This document shows positions 1 to 6,222 of a DNA stretch of 11,237 nt, piece by piece (within the stretch, counting starts at the first letter, position 1; each line of letters opens with the position of its first letter). The notes under the pieces were generated by a model. That model ran no database searches. It worked only from the letters and a program-made list of their open reading frames with translations, and had not been told where the DNA came from. The position numbers and the translations under genes are program-made. The DNA is from Acidimicrobiales bacterium (lineage in GTDB: Bacteria; Actinomycetota; Acidimicrobiia; Acidimicrobiales; SZUA-35), in assembly GCA_013003325.1 (NCBI GenBank), contig JABDJU010000353.1, positions 1-11,237 of the forward strand, written 5' to 3'.

Positions 1-1
1 G

Positions 2-787
2 GATGCTCTCACCCACGTTGCAGAGTTCGCCGGCGGATGGTCCGGGGTCTGGTCACCATCTTCGATTGGCAACGCGCTCTGGACGTCGGCCGGTTTGGCG
101 ATCGGTCTCGGGCTCATCGGCGGCGGACTGATCACCACGAAGACATCGCTGGCTACCACCGCAGCTCATGTTCCTGCTGGCACACCAAGACAGGGCCGGG
201 CGGGTCAACGCCGGTTCATCAACCCGTCCGACCACACCTGGGATGTCGGAGCAGCAATCGGCGCCTTGATCGGTATCGCGTTCGTTTCGGCCTCCTTCAT
301 GTTCGATGGGCATACGGTGTCGGAGGGTCCCCGCTGGTTCCACGCCGCGGTGAACCTGGTCCATGTGGTAGCCGCGGCAACATGGGCCGGCGGCGTCGCA
401 ATGCTGGCCTACGTGGTGTGGCGGCGTCGTCGCCGTGGAGTCAACACTGATGTCTACGCTTTGGCCGCTCGATTCTCCGTGATTGCGACGGGAGCACTGG
501 TCACCGCCGGCCTCGCCGGGGTAGCTCTGTCGGTGGTGATTCTCGACTCCCCCGCTGCGCTGTGGTCTACCGAGTGGGGCCGACTACTCGCCCTCAAGAT
601 CGGACTGGTGGCGGTCGCCGCTGCCGGCGGAGGCTACAACCATCAGGTCATCGTTCCGGCGCTTGATCGAGCGCCGAATGATCCGGCGACCATTGATCGG
701 TTCCGCATTGTTGTGTCCCTCGAAGCGCTGGCCCTCGTTGCGGTCGCCGTAGTGACTGCGTTGCTGATCGGCGCATCGTCGACATGA
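2..787 (+). CDS. CopD-type copper resistance membrane protein, 5' partial
   Basis: The reading frame is open to the left edge, so the gene starts outside the window; 261 codons are visible. The visible part carries about six hydrophobic segments, including one that begins with a short histidine-bearing stretch (HAAVNLVHVVAAATWAGG) followed by an arginine-rich cytoplasmic turn. That His-rich helix with a Trp-Ala/Leu-Gly-Gly end is characteristic of the CopD domain (copper export/resistance family, inner membrane, often fused to an N-terminal CopC copper-binding domain). A late YNHxxxxP motif also fits CopD. The TTG at 95 is only an internal codon: coding sequence clearly continues upstream of it. 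The stop overlaps the start of the cytochrome c gene by 4 bases (ATGA), so the two are probably translated together. Copper handling is inferred from family resemblance; whether a CopC domain lies upstream cannot be seen. Confidence 0.8.
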   Translation, partial: DALTHVAEFAGGWSGVWSPSSIGNALWTSAGLAIGLGLIGGGLITTKTSLATTAAHVPAGTPRQGRAGQRRFINPSDHTWDVGAAIGALIGIAFVSASFMFDGHTVSEGPRWFHAAVNLVHVVAAATWAGGVAMLAYVVWRRRRRGVNTDVYALAARFSVIATGALVTAGLAGVALSVVILDSPAALWSTEWGRLLALKIGLVAVAAAGGGYNHQVIVPALDRAPNDPATIDRFRIVVSLEALALVAVAVVTALLIGASST

Positions 788-1164
788 ACATGAGGATCTT
801 GGGCGCAGGCATGCTCGGGCTCACGTTGTCGGTCGCAGCATGTTCCTCCGATGATCCCGCTGCCGTGCCCGTCGCTCCACTTGCTTCGGACGCCGACGGC
901 GCCGCCGTGTACCAAGCGCGGTGCGCCTCATGCCACGGCGAAGACCTCCGTGGAACCGATAGAGGCCCATCGCAGCTCTCGATCGTGTACGAACCCAACC
1001 ACCACGGCGACAATGCGTATCGCTTCGCCATTCGCAACGGTGCCTCGCAGCACCACTGGAACTTCGGTAACATGCCCGTGATCGAGGACATCACCGACGA
1101 CCAGATCGAACGGGTTATCGCCTACATCCGTGATGAACAGGAACGTCTGGGTTTCGAACGGTAG
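784..1164 (+). CDS. Monoheme class I cytochrome c lipoprotein
   Basis: This 126-residue protein starts with a lipoprotein signal peptide: basic residue, hydrophobic core, then lipobox VAAC with the lipidated Cys at residue 20. The mature part is therefore anchored to the outer face of the membrane. One heme-binding CASCH motif (C47, C50, H51) follows, and the Met in NFGNMPVI (M97) is the probable sixth heme ligand, as in class I cytochromes c. The C-terminal helix (ITDDQIERVIAYIR) is the usual closing helix of this fold. The start overlaps the CopD stop by ATGA; a second ATG two codons later (790) is possible, and neither has a clear ribosome binding site, which fits coupled translation. Role: electron carrier; its redox partner is unknown. 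The pairing with CopD suggests a link to copper supply or a copper-containing oxidase or reductase, which is inference. Confidence 0.9.
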   Translation: MNMRILGAGMLGLTLSVAACSSDDPAAVPVAPLASDADGAAVYQARCASCHGEDLRGTDRGPSQLSIVYEPNHHGDNAYRFAIRNGASQHHWNFGNMPVIEDITDDQIERVIAYIRDEQERLGFER

Positions 1165-1184
1165 GGGTCAGCCTGGTCGTTCGA
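1154..1184. terminator. Weak inverted repeat over two convergent stop codons
   Basis: TCGAACG at 1154-1160 and CGTTCGA at 1178-1184 are perfect 7-base inverted arms with a 17-base loop. The repeat spans the stop of the cytochrome gene and the stop of the convergent membrane protein gene, which are only 3 bases apart. There is no T-run, so a factor-independent terminator is not well supported; the symmetry could also be chance. Confidence 0.25.
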
Positions 1185-1956
1185 TCGTGGACAGGTCGAT
1201 GCGGGTTTCGTTGCTGAGCTTCAGGGTTCGCCAACCGGAGATCAGGTGGAATACGACGATCGAGAGAACGGCAGCCGCAGAGACGTCCGACGCGGTGTCG
1301 ACAATCTCCCAGGCAGCTCCGATCAACCCAGCCACGCCGAGGACCATCGCAACCAGGCCGAGACGGACGCCGAACCCAGGGGCGATCCACATGGCGACCC
1401 CCAGCAGGATGATTCCGATCGGCACGAGAAGAACCCCGGTGGCGAGCATCGTGTCGAAGATGCTCTGAGCGCCATGCCACGCATACTCGATCGCCGCCAG
1501 ATCTTCAGGCGGGGTGTCGGAGGCCGTGTAGAGATCGGCCATTGGCGCGGTCGACACGTGCAGTACCGAGCTTGCCGCCATGATCACAAGGCCGATCTCG
1601 GCTATCGCCGTGCCGAACAGGGCAGCGGCGGTGTGCGCCGGCCGGAGCAGCCGATGCAGGACGAGCAGGTGTAGGGCGAAGAGGATGAGGGCAGCGAGAT
1701 AGAAGAAGTGCTCGGCGATTCGACCTCCCTCGATGTTGGCGAAGTCGGTGAGCGTTTCGGGGTCGTCGGCGGCGGGGAGACCGAGACCGACCACCACTGC
1801 CACGGTGCCGATAAAGGCCGCAACGCCGGCCAGACCCGCGATCCCACCCCACTGGATCAACCGCCGATCCTGCACCTCGGCCGGAGACCGGTTGGTGCTC
1901 GGCTGTTTCGCCGCCTGCGGCGGGCTCGACGCTGTTGGCTTCACTGATTTGACCAT
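1168..1956 (-). CDS. Six-helix membrane protein of unknown function
   Basis: 262 residues. A hydrophilic Pro/Ser/Gln-rich N-terminal tail (residues 1-33) is followed by six hydrophobic segments at about 36-60, 80-104, 110-133, 166-191, 196-218 and 224-244. The loop between helices 3 and 4 is acidic. No catalytic or cofactor motif is recognisable. It loosely resembles the general DUF4386-type actinobacterial membrane proteins, but I cannot assign a family with confidence. The start is well fixed: AAGGAG (plus-strand 1965-1970, complement) lies 8 bases before the ATG. It converges on the cytochrome gene with only 3 bases between stop codons and is transcribed away from the small membrane protein gene at 2191, so it is probably an independent unit. 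Confidence 0.75.
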   Translation of the reverse strand: MVKSVKPTASSPPQAAKQPSTNRSPAEVQDRRLIQWGGIAGLAGVAAFIGTVAVVVGLGLPAADDPETLTDFANIEGGRIAEHFFYLAALILFALHLLVLHRLLRPAHTAAALFGTAIAEIGLVIMAASSVLHVSTAPMADLYTASDTPPEDLAAIEYAWHGAQSIFDTMLATGVLLVPIGIILLGVAMWIAPGFGVRLGLVAMVLGVAGLIGAAWEIVDTASDVSAAAVLSIVVFHLISGWRTLKLSNETRIDLSTIERPG

Positions 1957-2190
1957 TGTCGGGACTCCTTCGACGACTTGGGTGGCGCGCTCGAATAGCC
2001 GATCATCGCCGCCTCGAGAACTTCACAACGAAGCCTGCCCCGATTCGATGTTGCGGTGTAGAGCCCTACGTCCCGGGCCAAGCCCACATTGCCTCCACCG
2101 CCGTGCAGGAAGACCGCGGCTGGAACGCGTCGCTCAGGAGCCGGACCTCCGACCCTATGCACGGAGTCACCTCCCGACGATGCTCACCAC

Positions 2191-2550
2191 ATGAGCGGTC
2201 GGCAGCCAACGCAGTCAGGGCCCGTCCAGTCAACTGACGAGCGGGACCAGACCGGCGAGCCTGCACTCCTCGTTTGGCTTTCCCGCGCCGCGCTGGGAGC
2301 CGCGATCGTCGGGGTATTCGGCGGCTTGCTGCCTGGTCTGGCCGGGCAAGGCGCCGGCGATACCGACTCGCTTGCGTTTCGAATCGGGGTTCCGCTTGCG
2401 CTGATCGGAGCAGCGATCGCGATAATGCTGGGCGCAGTGTTAGCGATCGTGTTGGCCGAGGGCTCCAAACCTCGGAACACATCTCTCGCGTCCGTGGCCG
2501 TCGGCGCATTCGCTCTCTTCCTCACCGGTGCCCTCCTCTTCAGCGGATGA
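2191..2550 (+). CDS. Small three-helix membrane protein, unknown function
   Basis: 119 residues from the ATG at 2191 (start MSGRQPTQSG). The N-terminal 25 residues are hydrophilic; three hydrophobic segments follow, at about 26-52, 65-88 and 98-118, the last one ending almost at the C-terminus (GALLFSG). The same frame is open back to a TTG at 2089, but that extension is Pro/Arg-rich with poorer third-position GC, so the shorter form is preferred. No strong ribosome binding site lies before 2191, and the start is therefore uncertain. No conserved motif is recognised. The gene stands alone: divergent from the upstream membrane protein gene (234 bases apart, nothing clear between them) and convergent with the Rieske gene. 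Confidence 0.65.
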   Translation: MSGRQPTQSGPVQSTDERDQTGEPALLVWLSRAALGAAIVGVFGGLLPGLAGQGAGDTDSLAFRIGVPLALIGAAIAIMLGAVLAIVLAEGSKPRNTSLASVAVGAFALFLTGALLFSG

Positions 2551-2564
2551 GGGTGCGAGCACCC
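2551..2564. terminator. Hairpin between convergent genes
   Basis: GGGTGC and GCACCC form a perfect inverted repeat (a stem of 5 pairs with a CGAG tetraloop, or 6 with a 2-base loop). It starts directly after the TGA of the small membrane protein gene and lies 27 bases beyond the stop of the Rieske gene on the other strand. Position favours a bidirectional transcription end; the absence of a T-run means it may need a factor or be only an RNA 3' end stabiliser. Confidence 0.4.
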
Positions 2565-2591
2565 GACGCCAGGCGGACTCGGCTGCGAACG

Positions 2592-3659
2592 TCAGGCGAG
2601 CTGTCGTCCCTCGGCTTCTAGCTTGCGGTTGAGTACCTGACGCACCCGCAACCCTGCACCGTCGGCGGCTAGGCCGATCTCCACGGCGGTCTCGCGGCGC
2701 GGGTCGAGAGCTACCTGCTCCTGCAGGCGCTCCAGCAGATGTTTGTCCTCATCGAAGGCCTGAACGACGTTGCGTCTGGACATCTCAATAGCATCGTCGG
2801 GGACGTTGGCGATGTCGAAGGCGGCCGCCCAGTAGTAGTGCGTTCGACCCCGCAAGCCCGGCGTCACAATGTGGCATCCCCGCATCAGAAACTCCGAACG
2901 AGCCTCTGGTTCAGGCTCGGGGTCGGTGACGTGCCAGTCGGAGAACGACACGGCGAGCGACGGCATGGTTCCAACCTGGGTGCGAGCCACCGGCTTGGTT
3001 TCGCTGAATCCCATCGCGTGGCAGAACAGCGGACTGAGTGGTGCGGGGTCGAACGACTGGCGATAGGTGATCACATCACCATCGATCGACGACTTGGGGA
3101 TCGAATCCCAATCGTTCTGTTTGAACGTGGTGGCGTGCAGATGGGGCAAGTGGGTGAGGTCGAGCACGTTCTCACGGATCAACACCCAGTTGCATGCGAC
3201 GTCGTAGTAGCCCATCACCACCGACCTATCGGGATCAGCGGTGTAGCTCATGTCGATGGGCGGTTCGTGGTGCTCTACCTCGGCCGGATCACCCATCCAG
3301 ATCCACACGAACGCTCCGCTCTCTCGCAACGGATAGCTGGCAATGTCACTGCCGGCCGGCACGTTGCTCTGAGTCGGAACCAGCTGGCAGCCGCCGTCGC
3401 TGCCGAAGCGCATCCCGTGGTACGGGCAGACGATCTGATCGCCCTCGACCCGGCCCTCCGACAGCGGCGCCCATCGATGGGGGCACCGGTCGTCGAGCGC
3501 CACCGGCGTCCCGTCTTCGGTCCGGTACAAGACGACGGGCATCTCGAGGATCCAACGCTCCATCGGCGTGGTGGTGATCTCGTCGGCCCGGGCCGCCACC
3601 CACCACATGTTGCGCGGGTAGTTGTCGCCGAGGAATCCGTTGCTAATCCGCTGACTCAT
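2592..3659 (-). CDS. Rieske non-heme iron oxygenase, alpha subunit (VanA-like)
   Basis: 355 residues, the usual length for the vanillate O-demethylase / toluenesulfonate monooxygenase type. The N-terminal Rieske domain has C59-P-H61 and C78-P-Y-H81, the four ligands of the [2Fe-2S] cluster. The catalytic domain has the mononuclear iron motif N164-x2-D167-x2-H170-x4-H175, with D167 as the likely bridge for electron transfer between subunits. Members use O2 and reducing power to hydroxylate or demethylate small substrates, releasing formaldehyde when they remove a methyl group; the substrate cannot be read from sequence. No reductase or ferredoxin partner is in the window, so electrons must come from elsewhere. 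The start is firm: GGAGG (3667-3671, complement) sits 7 bases before the ATG, and that ATG overlaps the stop of the PanB-like gene by ATGA. It is the last gene of the three-gene operon. Confidence 0.88.
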   Translation of the reverse strand: MSQRISNGFLGDNYPRNMWWVAARADEITTTPMERWILEMPVVLYRTEDGTPVALDDRCPHRWAPLSEGRVEGDQIVCPYHGMRFGSDGGCQLVPTQSNVPAGSDIASYPLRESGAFVWIWMGDPAEVEHHEPPIDMSYTADPDRSVVMGYYDVACNWVLIRENVLDLTHLPHLHATTFKQNDWDSIPKSSIDGDVITYRQSFDPAPLSPLFCHAMGFSETKPVARTQVGTMPSLAVSFSDWHVTDPEPEPEARSEFLMRGCHIVTPGLRGRTHYYWAAAFDIANVPDDAIEMSRRNVVQAFDEDKHLLERLQEQVALDPRRETAVEIGLAADGAGLRVRQVLNRKLEAEGRQLA

Positions 3660-4516
3660 GACTCTTCCTCCAACGCGGCCGCTAGAGCAGCCGCTTCATC
3701 CGGGTCCATTCCGTAGCTGTGTTCGTCGTCGGGAAACGCACCGGCCGCCACATCGGCAACGTAGGCGGCGAGCGCCTTCGTGGCGACCTCGTTCACGTTG
3801 CCATAACGCTTGGCGAACTTCGGCTTGAACGTGTCGAAGGAACCGATCAGGTCGTAGGCATTGAGGAGCTGGCCGGTCGCCGACGATCCGGCACCGATCG
3901 AGAAGGTGAAGATGGACACCGCATCGTCGACCGCCTTGCCGACTTCGCGGGGCACAGCTTCGATCTCCATGCCGATGCCGCCCGCCTGCTCGATGGCCCG
4001 GGCGTTGTCGATGATCTCCAGAGCTGCGGAAGCGGTCCGCCCCTGGGTCTTGAACCCACCCATCCGGTGGACCTGATGCGGGATCAGCCCGACGTGTCCC
4101 ATGATCGGCACGCCAGCGTCGGCAACGGCCTTGATGATCGAGAACTTGTCGCGGCCTCCCTGAAGCTTGAGTGCATCGGTGCCCGACTCCTTCATCATGC
4201 GAAGGGCGTTGACGACGGCGATCTCCTCGGTGGCATAGGAGCCGTAGGGCATCGCTGTGATGCAGAAGGTGTCGGGTGCGCCTCTGCGAACCGCCTTGGT
4301 GTGGTCGATCATCTGCTCGACGGTGCATTCGAGTGTGTTCTCGTGGCCGTACATGGTCATCCCCATGCTGTCGCCGACACCCACGATGTCGATACCGGCG
4401 CGATACGCCCAGCTGGCGGTCATGTAGTCGGCGATGGCCACCATCGACAGCCTCTCCCCTGCTGCCTTTTTCTTGGCCAGGTCGGGCACGGTCAGTTTGG
4501 GCTTTCTGTCGGTCAT
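3656..4516 (-). CDS. Divergent PanB-like (ketopantoate hydroxymethyltransferase fold) protein
   Basis: 286 residues, close to the length of PanB (264 in E. coli). The family signatures are clear: VGDSMGM around D49, HTKAVRRGAP, GHVGLIPHQV, KTQGR, IGAG and the C-terminal KFAKRYG. PanB normally transfers a hydroxymethyl group from 5,10-methylene-tetrahydrofolate to 2-oxoisovalerate, with Mg2+ held by D45 and D84 and contacted by E114 (E. coli numbering). By my hand alignment D49, K117 and E186 match D45, K112 and E181, but D84 is replaced by Ala (A88, in ITAMPYGSYAT) and E114 by Gln (Q119, in KLQGG). The metal site is thus altered and the true reaction is probably different, though still in the PEP-mutase/isocitrate-lyase-like superfamily. 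The ATG at 4516 has GAGGA 6 bases upstream and overlaps the demethylase stop by ATGA; the longer upstream reading is a shadow inside that gene. Confidence 0.82.
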   Translation of the reverse strand: MTDRKPKLTVPDLAKKKAAGERLSMVAIADYMTASWAYRAGIDIVGVGDSMGMTMYGHENTLECTVEQMIDHTKAVRRGAPDTFCITAMPYGSYATEEIAVVNALRMMKESGTDALKLQGGRDKFSIIKAVADAGVPIMGHVGLIPHQVHRMGGFKTQGRTASAALEIIDNARAIEQAGGIGMEIEAVPREVGKAVDDAVSIFTFSIGAGSSATGQLLNAYDLIGSFDTFKPKFAKRYGNVNEVATKALAAYVADVAAGAFPDDEHSYGMDPDEAAALAAALEEES

Positions 4517-5628
4517 CGATCTTCCTCGCGGAACGGAATGGCCGTGAGCCGGGCGTCGATCAATTCGTCGCCTTTGCGAACCTGTACGTCGTCGCCGGTC
4601 TGGCATTCGACCGATACCAGGCCGAATCCGATGTTGCGCCGAAGCTTGAAGCTCCACACGCCGTTGGTCATGTCGCCGACCTTGATTCCGTTCTTTTCGA
4701 TGTCGTACCACCGATTATGTCCCGGCCGAGGCTCGTCACCTCGAAGCACGACGCCCAGCTGGTGGCGTCTGGGACCCCCGGTCGCAAGGGTGCGAAGCGC
4801 TTCGATCCCGATCACGTCGTCGGGTACGTCGAGGTCGACGAATCGGCCCAGCCGCACCTCGAAGGGGTTGGTGTGTTCATCGACGTCGCCACCCCACGAG
4901 AGCAGTCCGCTCTCGATCCGCTCGCTCGGGTTGGGGTATCCGGCGGCGATCTCCCACGGCTTGCCAGCCTCCTTCACGATGTTCCAGAGATCGAGGCCGC
5001 GGGAGCCATCCATCAGATACAGCTCGAAGCCGCCCTGTTTCGACCACCCCGATCGGGCCACCCTCAGCGGGATACCGTCGATCTCGGCGTCACGGAACCA
5101 AAAGTGCCGCAGGTTTCGGACCCAGTCGCCGAAGATCGCTGCGACAACATCGTCCGCTAGCGGTCCTTGCACCGCGAGGGGGGACACGTCTGGCTCCGAG
5201 ATCTCGACATTCAAGCCCCGCTCGCCGGCCACACAGTTGGCCCACAGGCGCAGGTCGGAGTCGGCGATGGAAAACCAGAAGCAGTCGTCGTCGATCTTGA
5301 GCACGATCGGATCGTTGATGATCGTGCCGGCATGGTTACAGACAGCCACATACTTGCCTTGACCTGCCACACAGGAGGTCAGGTCTCGCGTGCACAGGAT
5401 TTGTGCGAGCTGCGCCGCATCCGGTCCCTTCAGCTGAACCTGCCGTTCGGCCGCCACGTCCCACATCGAGACGCCTTCAACCAGCCGGCGGTACTCAGCC
5501 TCGGGGTCGCCGTAACCGAGCGGCAGGAGCATCCGGTTGTAGGGATGAACCAAGGTCACACCGTCGGCAATCGTTGCCTCGTAGTAGGGCGAGCGGCGAA
5601 GGTTGGTGTGCGGAAAGACTTCTGGCAT
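4513..5628 (-). CDS. DmdA-like tetrahydrofolate-dependent demethylase (GcvT family)
   Basis: 371 residues, almost the length of DMSP demethylase DmdA (369 in Pelagibacter as I recall it). It has the GcvT fold: an N-terminal folate-binding part with MWDVAAERQV (55-64) and NDPIVLKI (105-112, D106 at the place of the T-protein catalytic Asp), then SGWSKQGGFE (193-202) and ERIESGLLSWGGD (236-248). The SGWSKQGG and ERIESGLLS stretches resemble DmdA more than glycine-cleavage T protein or sarcosine oxidase. DmdA moves a methyl group from dimethylsulfoniopropionate to tetrahydrofolate, giving methylmercaptopropionate and 5-methyl-THF in the cytoplasm. A related methyl donor is equally possible, because none of the dmdB, dmdC or dmdD genes is nearby. 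I chose the ATG at 5628: AAGGG lies 9 bases upstream, whereas the longer frame runs through the promoter and the MarR gene. First gene of the operon, probably controlled by the divergent MarR protein. Confidence 0.75.
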   Translation of the reverse strand: MPEVFPHTNLRRSPYYEATIADGVTLVHPYNRMLLPLGYGDPEAEYRRLVEGVSMWDVAAERQVQLKGPDAAQLAQILCTRDLTSCVAGQGKYVAVCNHAGTIINDPIVLKIDDDCFWFSIADSDLRLWANCVAGERGLNVEISEPDVSPLAVQGPLADDVVAAIFGDWVRNLRHFWFRDAEIDGIPLRVARSGWSKQGGFELYLMDGSRGLDLWNIVKEAGKPWEIAAGYPNPSERIESGLLSWGGDVDEHTNPFEVRLGRFVDLDVPDDVIGIEALRTLATGGPRRHQLGVVLRGDEPRPGHNRWYDIEKNGIKVGDMTNGVWSFKLRRNIGFGLVSVECQTGDDVQVRKGDELIDARLTAIPFREEDR

Positions 5629-5662
5629 GGTCACCGACCCTTCGACTGAGACTCCCCAAAAG

Positions 5663-5680
5663 TTGTTCCAAACGGAACAA
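5663..5680. promoter_or_regulatory. Palindromic operator, probably for the MarR regulator
   Basis: TTGTTCC-AAAC-GGAACAA is a perfect 7-4-7 inverted repeat. It is the only AT-leaning patch in the 84-base gap between the divergent MarR and demethylase genes, lying 33 bases before the MarR start and 35 before the demethylase start. Size and symmetry fit a MarR dimer site, so binding could control both directions. Binding by this particular regulator is inferred from position. Confidence 0.65.
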
Positions 5681-5700
5681 TCTGTCTCCAGGCTAGGGCG

Positions 5701-5706
5701 TAGCGT
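5701..5706 (+). promoter_or_regulatory. Candidate -10 element for a leaderless MarR transcript
   Basis: TAGCGT fits the actinobacterial TANNNT -10 pattern and ends exactly 7 bases before the MarR ATG, so transcription would begin at the A of the start codon. The absence of a ribosome binding site supports a leaderless message. No good -35 box is visible; the inverted repeat at 5663-5680 covers roughly -50 to -33. A six-base match can arise by chance. Confidence 0.35.
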
Positions 5707-5712
5707 GTAGCC

Positions 5713-6177
5713 ATGCAAGAACCCGATCCAACCAGCATCTTCGACACGATCGAGTTTCGCGACAGCTATCGGATGTCGTATTTGACCAACGCCGTCATCG
5801 TCCCGACCTATGAGCAAATCCGCAAGGACTTCGGCATCATCCGAGCTGAGTACCACCTGCTCATGTGCCTTGCCCACTACCCAATCCTGAGCGCCCAGGA
5901 GGTATCGAGACTGACACGCCGGCCCCGCAACTCGATCTCTCGAGCCGTGCATCGCATGCTCGATGTCGGATACCTCGACCGGGCACCGGACCCCAACGAC
6001 GGCCGCCAAGCACTCCTCACCATCACGCCCGCGGGCCGGAGGCTCCACGACAAGATCTCGGCCCGGTTGGCCGATCGACAAGAGCAGATCCTCGCCCCCC
6101 TGACGGCGGCCGAACGACAGCAGCTCGACCGCATCCTCCAGAAGCTCTCGGTCCACGCCGCCGCTCTTCCCAGTTAG
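5713..6177 (+). CDS. MarR-family transcriptional regulator
   Basis: 154 residues, typical for MarR proteins. Dimerisation helices lie at both ends (about 15-40 and 108-152). The winged helix-turn-helix comprises residues 43-105: LSAQEVSRLTRRPRNSISRAVHRM holds the turn and recognition helix, and DPNDGRQALLTITPAGR (93-109) is the wing with the family's conserved D-x-R/DGR element. MarR dimers usually repress a divergent operon and are released by a small ligand, often a substrate of that operon. Here the divergent operon is the demethylase-PanB-Rieske set, so the ligand may be a methylated compound (inference). The ATG at 5713 lacks a ribosome binding site; the next Met (5773) would remove part of the dimerisation helix, so 5713 is preferred. 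It converges on the sugar kinase gene, with 45 bases between stops. Confidence 0.9.
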   Translation: MQEPDPTSIFDTIEFRDSYRMSYLTNAVIVPTYEQIRKDFGIIRAEYHLLMCLAHYPILSAQEVSRLTRRPRNSISRAVHRMLDVGYLDRAPDPNDGRQALLTITPAGRRLHDKISARLADRQEQILAPLTAAERQQLDRILQKLSVHAAALPS

Positions 6178-6222
6178 CCCCGGCCAGTCGGGTCGCGTTC
6201 ATCCGGCCCATCGCGAGGAGCC

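Noticed and set aside
1941..2162. A minus-strand 73-codon frame containing VFLHGGGG, reminiscent of the alpha/beta hydrolase oxyanion loop
   Set aside because: Only this short patch resembles the family, there is no nucleophile elbow, third-position GC is low for this window and it overlaps the start of a well-supported gene. A decayed gene remnant in the 234-base gap is possible but not supported.
3719..5362. A 547-codon plus-strand open frame antisense to the PanB-like and demethylase genes
   Set aside because: High GC makes stops rare on the complementary strand. The minus-strand genes have clear family motifs, start sites and overlaps; the plus-strand product has none.
5629..6156. N-terminal extension of the demethylase gene through the intergenic region and across the MarR gene
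   Set aside because: It would cross the operator and run antisense to a convincing MarR protein. The ATG at 5628 has a ribosome binding site and gives the normal family length.
6178..6222. A terminator between the convergent MarR and kinase genes
   Set aside because: Only short CCGG/GGCC self-complementary pieces are seen, with no stable stem or T-run.
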